Origin: G958296245 sp965262055
Lineage (GTDB): Bacteria > Chloroflexota > Dehalococcoidia > Lucifugimonadales > G958296245
Assembly: GCA_965262055.1 (NCBI GenBank)
Contig: CBDHEI010000002.1
Span: 434,001 to 498,000 of the forward strand
Length of the DNA: 64,000 bases
Reading direction: 5' to 3'
Positions 9,101 to 18,167 of the stretch are shown one piece after another. A model generated the notes under the pieces. The model did not search any database. It was not told the origin of the DNA and saw only the letters and a list, made by a program, of their open reading frames with translations. Within the stretch, counting starts at the first letter, position 1. Each line of letters starts with the position of its first letter. The position numbers and the translations under genes are program-made.

Positions 9101-10083
9101 GGCCGCCCATCCCCCTCCTTCGGCGCCGTCCCGCGGGCCTGGGCGAACGACTGCCAAGCCTGCGTGGAAGTGTACCGCACCGGGATGCCAAGCTCGCGCC
9201 TCAGTTTCTCAGCGCTCACGGTCCACGGGTGCATGATGAAGCCCAGCCCGGCCGGCGGGGACTCGGACTGGAGGCGAAACGCCCATGAGACCGCCGTGGC
9301 GCCCCGGAGGAGGGGCGCGGGCAAGCGGAGCAGCGGGCGGCCCAGGGAGCGGACCATCTCGCTCCAACGCAGCGTCCCGCCAGCGGCGACGTTGTATAGC
9401 CCAGGCGCGTCCCTGGCAACACACGCGGTGAGCACTTCCGTCAGGTCGTCTTCGTGGAGTAGCTGCATGAGCGGGTCGTGGCCCCGCGCCGCTACCAGTA
9501 CGCGCTTGAGGAAGGCGCGAGCTATGAAGTTGTCGGCGTTGGGCCCAACCACTGGGCAACCCCTTAGGACGGTAACGACCACGCCGGGATTGCTGGATGC
9601 GTACTCATCGATGAGGCGTTCGGCGGCCAGCTTGTCATGGCTGTACTGGAATCCCGCGGCGGGCCGGGGAGGTGACTCCTCGGTCAGCATGGGCGGGTTG
9701 TCGGGGTGCGCCCCGTAGACGGTCGTGCTGCTGAGGTAGATGATCTTGCGGACGTCGTTACGGGCGCACTCGTCCAGCAGGTTGGCGGCGCCATCCACGT
9801 TGACGCGCCGTGCCGCCATGCTGTCGCGGCTGGGGTTGAGCACGAAGGCCAGGTGCACCACCGTATCCGGCCTGTGCTCCTCCAGCACGCCGTCGAACGG
9901 AAGCGATACGTCGTGCCGGACGGAGCGGGCCTTGGGGCCGAGGTCCGTCCCGGGCGGCCGGACATCCAGGGCGACGACGCGCTCGACCCAGCTCTCGGAC
10001 TGGAGCCTGCGCACCAGCGCCGCGCCGATGTAGCCGGACGCCCCGGTTACTGCAACGCAGCGTCCCGGCTCATCCATCCACAA
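9097..10083 (-). CDS. NAD-dependent epimerase/dehydratase (extended SDR)
   Basis: A 328-residue extended short-chain dehydrogenase. The Rossmann motif GASGYIGAALV is at residue ~14, LDVRP ends beta-2, VVHLAF and the catalytic-type triad S..Y.xxK appear as LSSTTVYG ... YSHDKLAAERL. Such enzymes epimerise, dehydrate or oxidise sugar derivatives; the substrate here is unknown. Start overlaps the end of the DUF6379-like gene (14 nt; 8 nt if the internal ATG of MDEPG is used), and the stop overlaps the nucleoside hydrolase start. Confidence 0.88.
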   Translation of the reverse strand: MWMDEPGRCVAVTGASGYIGAALVRRLQSESWVERVVALDVRPPGTDLGPKARSVRHDVSLPFDGVLEEHRPDTVVHLAFVLNPSRDSMAARRVNVDGAANLLDECARNDVRKIIYLSSTTVYGAHPDNPPMLTEESPPRPAAGFQYSHDKLAAERLIDEYASSNPGVVVTVLRGCPVVGPNADNFIARAFLKRVLVAARGHDPLMQLLHEDDLTEVLTACVARDAPGLYNVAAGGTLRWSEMVRSLGRPLLRLPAPLLRGATAVSWAFRLQSESPPAGLGFIMHPWTVSAEKLRRELGIPVRYTSTQAWQSFAQARGTAPKEGDGRP

Positions 10084-10441
10084 CCGTATCGGTGAAGTCG
10101 AACCTGAGAGCGCCCATGCCGGGGATGTCGAAGCCCATCTCCAGCTTGTGCGGGCCGGGATCCAGCGTTTCGCCGTCAGCCCATATCGTGATGCTCGTGT
10201 TCATGGCGAGGGTGAAGGTGTTCTCCTCGGATACGGCGCTGAAGGGCACCTCCTTGCCTTCTATGTAGAAGAAGACCGAGTCGAGGGGCAACTCCCGGCC
10301 GTCCACGGTTACGGGCAGCATCCCGCGGGCGTACCCCGATCCGAGCGTGTTCTTGATCTGGAACTCGAAGCCGCCAGTGGCGTTCCTCAGGCTCCCCTTG
10401 ACGTACAGGCGGCGCAGCAGAAAACCGGGCACAGAGACCAT
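10070..10441 (-). CDS. DUF6379 / C-glycoside deglycosidase beta-subunit-like protein
   Basis: A 123-residue beta-rich protein (LLRRLYVKGSLRN, GFEFQIKNTLGSG, PVTVDGRELPLDSVFFYIEG, LDPGPHKLEMGF) resembling DUF6379 proteins, some of which are small subunits of C-glycoside-deglycosidase complexes; related sequences are sometimes mislabelled hydroxymethylglutaryl-CoA reductase. The usual large TIM-barrel partner is not adjacent. The ATG begins one base inside the TCTA target duplication of the IS at 10445, so the native upstream sequence, including the GGAG inside the aldolase 3' end, is now 1.8 kb away. Expression therefore depends on the IS end or on an internal start. Family call is from memory of sequence pattern and is moderate. 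Confidence 0.65.
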   Translation of the reverse strand: MVSVPGFLLRRLYVKGSLRNATGGFEFQIKNTLGSGYARGMLPVTVDGRELPLDSVFFYIEGKEVPFSAVSEENTFTLAMNTSITIWADGETLDPGPHKLEMGFDIPGMGALRFDFTDTVVDG

Positions 10442-10444
10442 CTA

Positions 10445-12205
10445 CCCGGGATTTCCCATATTGGGAGTCTTCAGGCTCAAGGGGCAGCCCAAACGAGATG
10501 GTAGCATCATAGTCAGGTCCTGCAAGGCCAGTCAATCGCCGGTCTATCCAATAAGGGATGCGTTTCTTGCCGTGACCCATGCTTCTTGTCCGTCTTCATC
10601 GTCCTCGTGTCCCCTGCCAGTGGGGTGAAAGCGCATTGAAGACAAGGCGACTCCCTGGAGCGCTCTCCCCCTCTTGGCAAGATCGTGGTTGTACCCTCCC
10701 TCAGCTTGGCGCCGGCGATAACCGGCCGATACGATCCAACACTCCCTGGAACAACCGTCGAGGAACCGACACCTCGGACAACTGAAAGATCAACCACCGG
10801 GAGTGCCGCACCAGACGGCCTCCCATCTTGATCAGCTTGACCTGCACGCTCCGCAGCGACCAGTGCTTGACCGCCTTGGGCAGACACAGCCGGCGAAGGA
10901 AGTTCCCAAGGTTGTACGCCAGGACGAACAGAGACAGACGCACCCGGTTGGCCACGAACCGATGGCACGACAGCCGAGTCCAGTTCAGCGCGTACTTCCC
11001 CTCCTTGATCCACTGCTCGGCTGTCCCGCGACCATTGTAGAAACACACCGCTCCTTCGGGGCCAGCCGTCATGCTCGTGACGATGAAGCCCACCCGGGGG
11101 AACAGCTCTCCCTGGTGCCATTCCACCTTGGCCACCACCCGCCGTGCCCGGTCCCAACTCCCGGCACGATACCAAAAGTCGTCGTATAGGATCACTGGAC
11201 GCTTCGGCGGCCTCCCCACCGGCCTCCCCACCGGCCTCCTGAGCAGAGGGGCGATCTCCCGTTGCAGCACCTCGTTGCCGGGGAGTCTTATAGCGTAAAG
11301 GACGTGCCGCTCCTCGAGGTACTCATAGATGTCCGGCTTAGCGAATGCGGCGTCGGCGCGAAAGTACCGTCGCACTCCTGTCGCCCCGTAACGCGACAGG
11401 ATCGGATCCAATACATCACGCCACCTGTGCGCGCTATGTACGTTCCCCGCACGCAGCTTGGCGCCCTCACAGTCCCCGAACTGGTTGAACACGAACAAAG
11501 GGTGATAGCACGTGCTCCCAAAGTGACCGTTGTACGACGCTCCCTCCTGTTCTCCATGTACCGGACTCTCCGAACTGTCCATGTCCAAGATCACCCGCCG
11601 GTGCGGCGTGCGGGACATAGCTCCATCCACCCACGTAGCGTTCACTCGGCCCAACCCTTCCACGTTGCCGTTTTGGGTGAGCACCTCGGTCTCGAACCGG
11701 CTCATGGTGTTGGTGCTGGCGGCCGGTCTCTCAGGACCACCTCGCCGTCCAACGATCACACGCATCGTCGGATCGTCGGCCAGCCGTTCAGCGTCGTTGG
11801 TATCCTCGTAGCCCGCCAGACGACTGTACACCGACTGCCTGAGAAGGTCCACCAATCGGTGCTGCACGTTGCGACCGCCCCGACTCTCCTGCAGACACTC
11901 ACTCGTCGTCTCCGTCAGTCCCAGTGCATCATCCAGCTCGCGACAGGCCAACAGTCCGGCGTCTGAGGTAATAGTGGCACCGTGGAACTCCAACCGTACA
12001 CGTCGGTCGAAACGGAGCTTGGCGCGGAGGTTTGTGCTTTCACCCATTGGGTGCCTCCGAGGACAGTACGTTATCAAGACCTAGAGCAGTCGCTCATGAC
12101 CAGTCTAGCACTCATGATAACCACTGTGCTCTGCTATTCGACTACATCGGGTATCGCTGTTGCTGATTGCGGCAAGCCCTGCAGGGTTGATATGGGAAAT
12201 GTGGG
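10445..12205 (-). mobile_element. IS1380-family element, complete (second subgroup)
   Basis: A 1761-bp insertion sequence. Inverted repeats: left CCCGGGATTTCCCATAT, right reverse complement CCCACATTTCCCATAT. Flanking 4-bp direct repeats TCTA at 10441-10444 and 12206-12209. One full transposase gene on the minus strand plus about 250 bp of 3' non-coding sequence. It belongs to the same subgroup as the broken copies at 17160 and 20749, not to elements A and B. It sits exactly between the aldolase stop codon and the DUF6379 start codon. Confidence 0.87.
10701..12047 (-). CDS. IS1380 family transposase
   Basis: A 448-residue transposase. Family motifs: LEFHGATITSDAGLLACREL near residue 20, the first catalytic region RVILDMDSSESPVHGEQEG around 150, YFRADAAFAKPDIYEYLE around 230, and NGRGTAEQWIKEGKYALNWT around 335 with the C-terminal catalytic Glu. 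The start at MGEST follows a GGAGG box (TCGGAGGCACCCA); the upstream extension to 12077 lacks a site. An internal short duplication RRPVGRPVGRPPKRP distinguishes it from its relatives. Likely functional since no stop or frameshift is present. Confidence 0.93.
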   Translation of the reverse strand: MGESTNLRAKLRFDRRVRLEFHGATITSDAGLLACRELDDALGLTETTSECLQESRGGRNVQHRLVDLLRQSVYSRLAGYEDTNDAERLADDPTMRVIVGRRGGPERPAASTNTMSRFETEVLTQNGNVEGLGRVNATWVDGAMSRTPHRRVILDMDSSESPVHGEQEGASYNGHFGSTCYHPLFVFNQFGDCEGAKLRAGNVHSAHRWRDVLDPILSRYGATGVRRYFRADAAFAKPDIYEYLEERHVLYAIRLPGNEVLQREIAPLLRRPVGRPVGRPPKRPVILYDDFWYRAGSWDRARRVVAKVEWHQGELFPRVGFIVTSMTAGPEGAVCFYNGRGTAEQWIKEGKYALNWTRLSCHRFVANRVRLSLFVLAYNLGNFLRRLCLPKAVKHWSLRSVQVKLIKMGGRLVRHSRWLIFQLSEVSVPRRLFQGVLDRIGRLSPAPS

Positions 12206-12206
12206 T

Positions 12207-12905
12207 CTACATGTCTCCTACGAACTTTGTTTCGACCCCAAGGCGCATCTGGAATATCTGGGCTTCGGCGTCGACTACCTCCTTCGGCAGCGCGTCTACC
12301 TTTCCCAGCAGGCTGGCGTAGACGAATATCTTGGATACCCGCTCGACCAGCGTACAGACATCGACGGCTTCCGAGAGGTCGCGGCCCACTCCGACGGCGC
12401 CGTGGTTCTTGATGATAGCAGCCTTCCGGCCCTCCAGTGCCGCGCAGACGCTGTCGGCCAGCACCTGTGTGCCCGGGAAGGCATACTCGGAGACGCGGAT
12501 GCCGCCGCCCAGCGCGACCACCATCTCGTCCACGACCGGTGGCGCCTCCAGGCCCGCGACCGCCAGGACGGTGGCGAACTCCGAGTGGGTATGGATTACC
12601 GCCCCAACGTCGGGCCGGCCCCTGTAAATCGCGACGTGCAGCAGGGACTCCGACGAGGGCGCGAGGTCGCCCTCCAGCGGCTCCATCTCGAAGTCGGCCA
12701 CGACGACGTCGTTCTCGCCCATCTCCGAGTACCGCTTTCCGGACGGCGTGACCGCAAGGAGTTCCCCGGAGTCGTGGGAGGGCAGCCTGACGCTGACGTT
12801 CCCACTGGAGCCGCTCACCAATCCAAGGTCAGCCAGACGCTTCGCAGCGTCCGCGACGTCCCGCTTCTCTGCTGCCCACCGGCCTGCCGCTCCCGGAGCC
12901 GTCAT
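12207..12905 (-). CDS. Class II aldolase/adducin family protein (fuculose-phosphate aldolase-like)
   Basis: A 232-residue zinc-dependent class II aldolase that would cleave a phosphorylated sugar or sugar acid. Motifs: SGSSGNVSVRL near residue 31, ESLLHVAIY with the catalytic Glu, the zinc pair VIHTHSEFA, and the third ligand in AIIKNHGAVGVG. The ATG overlaps the kinase stop (ATGA). The stop TAG lies inside the TCTA target duplication of the downstream IS: the last codons remain intact. Acting after the FGGY kinase and the dehydrogenase it suggests oxidise/phosphorylate/cleave catabolism of a sugar or sugar acid. Confidence 0.9.
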   Translation of the reverse strand: MTAPGAAGRWAAEKRDVADAAKRLADLGLVSGSSGNVSVRLPSHDSGELLAVTPSGKRYSEMGENDVVVADFEMEPLEGDLAPSSESLLHVAIYRGRPDVGAVIHTHSEFATVLAVAGLEAPPVVDEMVVALGGGIRVSEYAFPGTQVLADSVCAALEGRKAAIIKNHGAVGVGRDLSEAVDVCTLVERVSKIFVYASLLGKVDALPKEVVDAEAQIFQMRLGVETKFVGDM

Positions 12906-14407
12906 AGCCCTATCGCCTCGGTCTGCTCGCGGACCTCCATCCATCTCTCGTAGTAGCCTTGGTAGTCCGCCGCGTCGAGCTCGTCTGGCTTCACGGTCTC
13001 CATCCCTGTGGCGGCAGAGGCGGCGGCTTCCTCCAGGGAGCCGAAGTCGCCCAACGCCGTGGCGGCGCACAGGTAGGCGCCGGCAGCGGTCGCCTGCGGG
13101 CGCGCCGGGACAAGAACGGCTCGGCCGAGAACGCTGGCGAGTATCTCCACCCACAACCGGGTCAGTATCATGCCTCCGCCCACGGCGACCGCATCTGCCG
13201 CGCTACCCGCGACCGACTCCGCCTGCTCCAGGTTCGCTTTGACCGCGTATGCGACGCCCTCCAACGCTGCCCGCGCCATCCGGCCGCGTGTCACTTCGTT
13301 CATAGTCAGCGGCACGGGGAAGTGAATACCTCCCCGGCGCATTCCTACCTGCCCCATGTCCATCGCCGAGTGGCCCAGCATCACCGTGACCCCATTGGAT
13401 CCCGCTGGCTCGGCCCGCGCTTCCGTCTCCATGCCGGCGAACGGGTCGGTCTCGCCCCGCCAGAGTGTGTCCGCCAGCCATGCGTAGGAGTTGCCAGTGT
13501 CGCCCGACGTGCTCTCCAGCACCCACTGGTCCGGCGTCAGGTAGCAGCCTACCCAGGTCGACATCTGCTCGGAGTACCTGGGCCCTGCCGTCAGCATCTG
13601 TAGCGGGGCGCTCCACCCGGCAACGACGCCCGCATGCCCGGCGCGCGCCAAGCCCAACCCGAGCAGACCGCACTGGGTGTCAGCGCCAGCGACCGCGACT
13701 CGCGTGCCTTCGTCTAGCCCGGTGTCCGCAGCCACGCCCGCACCTACGACGCCCAGCCGCTCACCCGCCTGGAGCAGCGGCACGTGCGAATTGTCGGGCA
13801 GACCCAGAGCGTGCATCAGGTCCGAGCACCACCACCTGCTCTCCACGTCGAGCAACCCAGCGTCGGCTGCCAGGGAGGCTTCGCCGTGCAACTCGCCGGT
13901 GAGCTTGTATCCCAGCCAGTTGGCCAGGGGCAGGACGGCTGCGATTCTAGCATAGGCTTCGGGTCGCTGAGCCCGGAACCATCGCAGCTTGGCCGGAGCG
14001 AACAGGAAGGACGGCGTATGTCCCGTCGTCCGGTAGACGAGGGCGCGGTGGGCATCGTCGATTGCGGCGCCCTCCATCACGGCGCGCAGGTCGAGGTTGG
14101 GACCGGCGTAGACCTCCCGCCCGTGCCCGTCGATGAAGGCGACTCCCTGGCGCTGGCTGGTCACGGATACCGCGGCCACGCTACCCTGATGGCCGCCACC
14201 GGCCCGCAACGCTTCGCCCAGCAGGCGGCAAACGTCCCGCCATACGGCCTCCGTGTCCAGTTCGCACGCCAGCGGACCCGCCTCAGCTTCCGCCAGGTAG
14301 GTCCACGGGGCGGACCGCTCGGCCAGCATCCGGCCGTCCCTGCCGAACAGGAAGCACCTGATCACGCTGGTCCCGGCGTCGACTACGGCGACGTACTCTT
14401 CAGCCAC
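12902..14407 (-). CDS. FGGY-family carbohydrate kinase
   Basis: A 501-residue sugar kinase of the xylulokinase/gluconokinase superfamily. The N-terminal phosphate-binding loop VVDAGTSVIRCFLFGRDG is at residue 8, SVTSQRQGVAFID at ~80, the hinge GADTQCGLLGLG at ~240, and the second nucleotide-binding motif AVGGGMILTRLWVEILASVL at ~415. GTG start overlaps the dehydrogenase stop by 8 nt (GTGGCTGA) and its stop overlaps the aldolase ATG. It phosphorylates the substrate of the aldolase; identity of the sugar is not readable. Confidence 0.9.
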   Translation of the reverse strand: MAEEYVAVVDAGTSVIRCFLFGRDGRMLAERSAPWTYLAEAEAGPLACELDTEAVWRDVCRLLGEALRAGGGHQGSVAAVSVTSQRQGVAFIDGHGREVYAGPNLDLRAVMEGAAIDDAHRALVYRTTGHTPSFLFAPAKLRWFRAQRPEAYARIAAVLPLANWLGYKLTGELHGEASLAADAGLLDVESRWWCSDLMHALGLPDNSHVPLLQAGERLGVVGAGVAADTGLDEGTRVAVAGADTQCGLLGLGLARAGHAGVVAGWSAPLQMLTAGPRYSEQMSTWVGCYLTPDQWVLESTSGDTGNSYAWLADTLWRGETDPFAGMETEARAEPAGSNGVTVMLGHSAMDMGQVGMRRGGIHFPVPLTMNEVTRGRMARAALEGVAYAVKANLEQAESVAGSAADAVAVGGGMILTRLWVEILASVLGRAVLVPARPQATAAGAYLCAATALGDFGSLEEAAASAATGMETVKPDELDAADYQGYYERWMEVREQTEAIGL

Positions 14408-15407
14408 GGGCCGCCCATGCTTCCGGGTTGACCAGGCGCTCCGGGCGCTCTCCGTCCAGCCAGCGAAGCACGTCGTCCGCCATCATCTCGGAGTGGCGCT
14501 CTATAGTCTCATCGGTGGCCCCGCCAAGGTGTGGCGTAAGGACGACGTTGTCCAGGCCTAGAAGCGGGCTGTCGGGTGCGAGGGGCTGCGTCTCGAAGAC
14601 ATCCAGTGCCGCTCCTGCGATCCGGCGCTCGGAGAGCGCCCGCACGAGGGCCCGCTCGTCGACGATCGCCGCGTCGGAGAGGCTGACCAAGTAGGAGGTC
14701 GGCTTCATCTGCCCCAGGCGGCGCCCGTCTATCATCCCCCTGGTCCCCTCTGTGATCGGGGCGTGGACTGAGACGAAGTCCGACTCGGCAAGCAGGTCGT
14801 CGAGCTCCACGAGCCGGGCGCCCTCTACAGGCGGCGATACGTAGGGATCGTGCGCGATGCACGACATGCCGATGCCGTCTGCAATGGCCGCCAGCCTGCG
14901 GCCAACGGCGCCGAATCCGACTATGCCCAGGGTCCGGCCAGCCAGCTCTATCCCGCGCAGGCCCAAGTACGGCTCCAGCGGGTTCTGCCAGTGCCCATCC
15001 TTGACGTAGGAGTGCGCCTCGGGTATGCGGCGCGCTAGGGACAGCATCAGCCCCAGGGCGTGCTCGGCCACCGCCTGGGCGTTGCGCCCAGGAGTGTTGA
15101 CCACCAGCACGCCGTGCCGGGAGGCGGCGTCCACGTCGACGTGGCTCGTAGTAGCGCGGCATACGCCCACCAGCCTGAGATCCGGCGCCGCCTCGAAGAC
15201 TTCCTCAAAGACGAAGTCCACCTCTACGACGAGTATGTCGCAACCCTCTTCATGGAGCCTAGCGCCCAACTCCTCCGGGTCCCGGAGCTCGCGGGTCTCC
15301 ATCCAGCTCTCGTAGTTCACGTCGACGCGGCTCCGCAGCCCGGCAAGTTGCGTTTCGCTGAACGGCGCAAGTATGAGAGCGCGATGGCTGCCTGAAGAGC
15401 CGGTCAC
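14400..15407 (-). CDS. D-isomer-specific 2-hydroxyacid dehydrogenase family, atypical active site
   Basis: A 335-residue phosphoglycerate-dehydrogenase-like protein. NAD fold: GIVGFGAVGRRLAAIADGIG around residue 162; substrate-domain residues TTSHVDVDAA and TPGRNAQAVAEHALGL are normal, as are the catalytic Glu (DVFETQPL) and His (TPHLGGAT). However the usual catalytic Arg segment (N-T/S-A/S-R-G/A) reads LVSLSDAAIVDE: Asp stands where Arg orients the carboxylate. Function may therefore be changed. GTG start with a weak ribosome site; the gene leads the overlapping kinase-aldolase operon, 81 bp after gdh. Confidence 0.88.
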   Translation of the reverse strand: MTGSSGSHRALILAPFSETQLAGLRSRVDVNYESWMETRELRDPEELGARLHEEGCDILVVEVDFVFEEVFEAAPDLRLVGVCRATTSHVDVDAASRHGVLVVNTPGRNAQAVAEHALGLMLSLARRIPEAHSYVKDGHWQNPLEPYLGLRGIELAGRTLGIVGFGAVGRRLAAIADGIGMSCIAHDPYVSPPVEGARLVELDDLLAESDFVSVHAPITEGTRGMIDGRRLGQMKPTSYLVSLSDAAIVDERALVRALSERRIAGAALDVFETQPLAPDSPLLGLDNVVLTPHLGGATDETIERHSEMMADDVLRWLDGERPERLVNPEAWAARG

Positions 15408-15488
15408 TGGACGTCTACTCTGCTCCCTACTTCCTGCTTCAGCATCTTCCGCATTGGCAATTGGTCTGCCCGGGTCAGGACCGCCCGG

Positions 15489-16721
15489 CTACACGAACCC
15501 TCGCAGCTTCGTGGTGTGGTGGACGCGGCCCACGCCGAGCAGGAAGGCCGCTTCTCGGAACGTGACGCGCTCGCGCTGGACGATGTCCCACACGTCGCGG
15601 TAGGCGCTCGCCATGATCTTGTGTAGTTCGGCGTTGACCTCGTCCTCGTCCCACTTGTGCTGGTACAGGTTCTGTGTCCACTCGAAGTAGGAACCGATCA
15701 CACCTCCGGCGTTGACGAGGATATCGGGCAGGACGTGCACGCCTCGGTCATTCAATATGGCGTCTCCCTCCGGCGTGACGGGATGGTTTGCCGCCTCCAC
15801 GACGACCGCCGCCTTGATCCGGTCGGCGTTGCCCTGGTGGATCACGCTCTCGATGGCTGCCGGGACGAGCACGTCGCAATCGAGCTCGAGGAGCTCGTCA
15901 TTGGTGACGGTGTCCGCGTCAGGAAATCCGACGACACCTGTACTTTCCTCCTGGTGGTCGACGACACTAGGGATATCTAGGCCGTTCGGATTGTATATCC
16001 CTCCCTCGATGCTGCTCACGGCAATGACTCTGCACCCCACCTCGTGGGCAATCCGCGCCACCCAGCTGCCCACCTGTCCAAACCCCTGAACGACGACTCG
16101 AGCGCCGTCGACCGTGAGGCCCAGGTCCCTTGCCGCCTCCTTCATCACGTAGACGGCCCCACGACCCGGCGCCGCGTCTCTTCCCACAGAGCCGCCCAGT
16201 TCGATGGGCTTGCCTGTTACGATGCCGGGCGTGTACCCCTCTATGGCGCCGTAGGCGTCCATCATCCAGGCCATCGTCTGCGAGTTGGTGCCCATGTCGG
16301 GGGCGGGAATGTCCCGGTTCACGCCCAATAGATGGTGGATGTTGGCGGTGTACCTCCTGGTCATGCGGTTCCGCTCGGACTCGCTCAAGGTCCTGGGATC
16401 ACACTGGATGCCGCCCTTCGCACCGCCGAACGGGATGTTGACGACGGCCGTTTTCCACGTCATGAGAGATGCCAGTGCCCGCACCTCGTTGACATCGGCG
16501 GCGGGGTGGTAGCGCGTGCCACCCTTGTAGGGGCCGCGCGCCGCGTTGTGCTGTATGCGGTACCCGTTGAAGACCTTTATGGAACCGTCGTCCATCCGGA
16601 CCGGCACGGAGACGGTTAACTCGCGCCACGGCTTCCTGAGAAGCTCGCGGGTCCCGTCGTCGAGGCCCAAACGGTCGGCCGCACGGTTAAAAAACATATT
16701 CACTTCGTCGAATGCGTTCAT
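15489..16721 (-). CDS. gdhA: Glu/Leu/Phe/Val dehydrogenase (NAD(P)-dependent glutamate dehydrogenase)
   Basis: A 410-residue hexameric-type glutamate dehydrogenase interconverting glutamate and 2-oxoglutarate plus ammonium. Substrate domain: GYRIQHNAARGPYKGGTRYH (glutamate-binding Lys) and the catalytic-Lys segment TAVVNIPFGGAKGGI; PAPDMGTNSQTMAWMMD carries the catalytic Asp; Rossmann motif VVQGFGQVGSWVARI at ~220. Normal length. ATG start 81 bp or more from neighbours; it could be the first gene of the same minus-strand unit, or independent. Confidence 0.95.
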   Translation of the reverse strand: MNAFDEVNMFFNRAADRLGLDDGTRELLRKPWRELTVSVPVRMDDGSIKVFNGYRIQHNAARGPYKGGTRYHPAADVNEVRALASLMTWKTAVVNIPFGGAKGGIQCDPRTLSESERNRMTRRYTANIHHLLGVNRDIPAPDMGTNSQTMAWMMDAYGAIEGYTPGIVTGKPIELGGSVGRDAAPGRGAVYVMKEAARDLGLTVDGARVVVQGFGQVGSWVARIAHEVGCRVIAVSSIEGGIYNPNGLDIPSVVDHQEESTGVVGFPDADTVTNDELLELDCDVLVPAAIESVIHQGNADRIKAAVVVEAANHPVTPEGDAILNDRGVHVLPDILVNAGGVIGSYFEWTQNLYQHKWDEDEVNAELHKIMASAYRDVWDIVQRERVTFREAAFLLGVGRVHHTTKLRGFV

Positions 16722-17159
16722 TTGCCCTGCCTCATATTAGGACGCTCCCAGCAACCCTTGGGCGGGTCTGCGTCCGGCCTGTGGGATTTACAACGTGCAT
16801 GTAGCCTTCCATGTTACCGTAAGCTGGACGGCACAACTCAGGTCCAGCAGCGACCGCCGTCCCCAATAGTTGAGGAACTTTGGGGGATAGACTTGGAGGA
16901 GCTGCGAACGTGGTTGCCTCCAAACTCGCCTGAAGAGGATCTGTCAGGATGGGCCGGCAGCCCTGAGGAAGAGAGAAGAGGGGCGCGCGGTCTGGCGGGC
17001 TTCTTCCAAAGCACCCAGGAGGTGGACAAGTTCGTCGATGTACTCAGGAGCACGACTGCTCTGCCACGCACAATTCGACCCAGGGCACGAGTTAAGCGCG
17101 AGAGTCAGTCCCAACACCCGTCCATGCCCAACGGCTTCTAGGAGCTTAAGTCGACTTAG
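16722..17159. other. Gene-poor spacer between gdhA and an IS fragment
   Basis: No convincing gene. A plus-strand frame (16722-17141, ending IVEELWGIDLEEL ... KRESQSQHPSMPNGF) is open but has no recognisable motif or ribosome site; its C-terminal part is charged and could be a remnant. The left part should contain the gdhA promoter (minus strand), though I see no clear -35/-10 pair. Confidence 0.4.
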
Positions 17160-17876
17160 CCCACATTTCCCAGATCAGCCCCGTGGGTGCGTCGTAATCC
17201 GGTAAGAGTGTTGCCTATTTGAGCCGCATACCTGGGCATTATGGGCAGTGTGGGTGCTAGACTGGCCGAGCTAGCGGGTCTAGTTCTGGATACCGCAATC
17301 TCGCTGGAGGCACCCAATGGGTGAAAGCTCCGACACCCCTTTGAAGCTCCAATTGGACCGCAGAGTCCGCCTGGATTTTCGTGGCGCTACCATCACCTCG
17401 GACGCCGGACTCCTGGCATGCCGCGAGCTTGATGCCGCTCAGGGGCTCACAGAGACAGCCAACGATTATATCCATGAAAACCGCACCGGCCGCAATGTGC
17501 AACACCCGCTGTTGCCCTTGCTCAGACAATCGGTGTATAGCCGTCTCGCTGGCTACGAGGACACCAACGACGCTGAACGGCTTGCCCAAGACCCGGCTAT
17601 GCGTGTCATCGTCGGGTGGCAAGGTACTGATAAGCAGGCAGCCAGCACCAACACTATGAGCCGATTTGAGACTGAGGTGTTAACCGAAGAGGAGAACCTG
17701 GATGGGCTTGCGCGCCTGAATGTTGAGTGGGTGGACAGGGCCATGGCCCAGACATCTCACCAGCGAGTTATCCTAGACATGGACAGCTCTGAAAGCCCGG
17801 TGCATGGGCAGCAAGAGGGAGTCGCCTGCAACGGCCATTTCGAGTCCGTATGTTATCACCCGCTCTTCCTGTTCAC
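17160..17876 (+). mobile_element. IS1380-family element, left end only (truncated copy)
   Basis: Begins with the inverted repeat CCCACATTTCCCAGATC and runs 717 bp before homology to the copy at 20749 stops abruptly inside the transposase gene (after coding for HPLFLF). The two stretches are about 99 percent identical, differing at a handful of bases, so the duplication is recent. The right end of this copy is missing; sequence from 17877 is unrelated. Confidence 0.85.
17317..17876 (+). pseudogene. IS1380 transposase, N-terminal fragment
   Basis: Encodes about 187 residues colinear with the transposase at 10701 (LDFRGATITSDAGLLACREL, MRVIVGWQGTDKQAAST, VILDMDSSESPVHGQQEG) and then loses homology; the frame continues to 17988 through foreign sequence (RVLGCDLDGVVFASE). 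The catalytic C-terminal half is absent, so it is inactive. Start ATG follows GGAGG in TCGCTGGAGGCACCCA, as in its relatives. Unlike the copy at 20906 it keeps a Gln codon at the position of that copy's first premature stop. Confidence 0.85.
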
Positions 17877-18167
17877 TCAATGCTGGGGGCCGACGGAAAC
17901 GACCAGTGGAACCCGCGTTCTTGGCTGCGACCTCGACGGTGTCGTCTTCGCATCGGAGCGCACGATTACGACCCCTATGGAGCCCTAACAGACCAGGTCC
18001 GGTGAAGCGGGGACCGACGGCGTCGGAACACGCCAGAAACAATTATGAGAGAGGCGACGTATGGGCTGGCTGCGCAGAGGGCAGCTGGCCCGTTCGACCC
18101 GCGAGCATTCAGGAGGTGGAAGTGAGAGTAGTGCGCCATACATAGAGTACTCGACTGGCTGAGCTGG

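Noticed and set aside
16722..17141. 139-residue plus-strand frame after gdhA
   Set aside because: No motif, no ribosome site, and low-complexity charged tail; kept only as a spacer note.
17877..17988. HAD-like start RVLGCDLDGVVFASE as a gene remnant
   Set aside because: Only about 15 suggestive residues fused to a truncated transposase frame, no continuation; too short to support.
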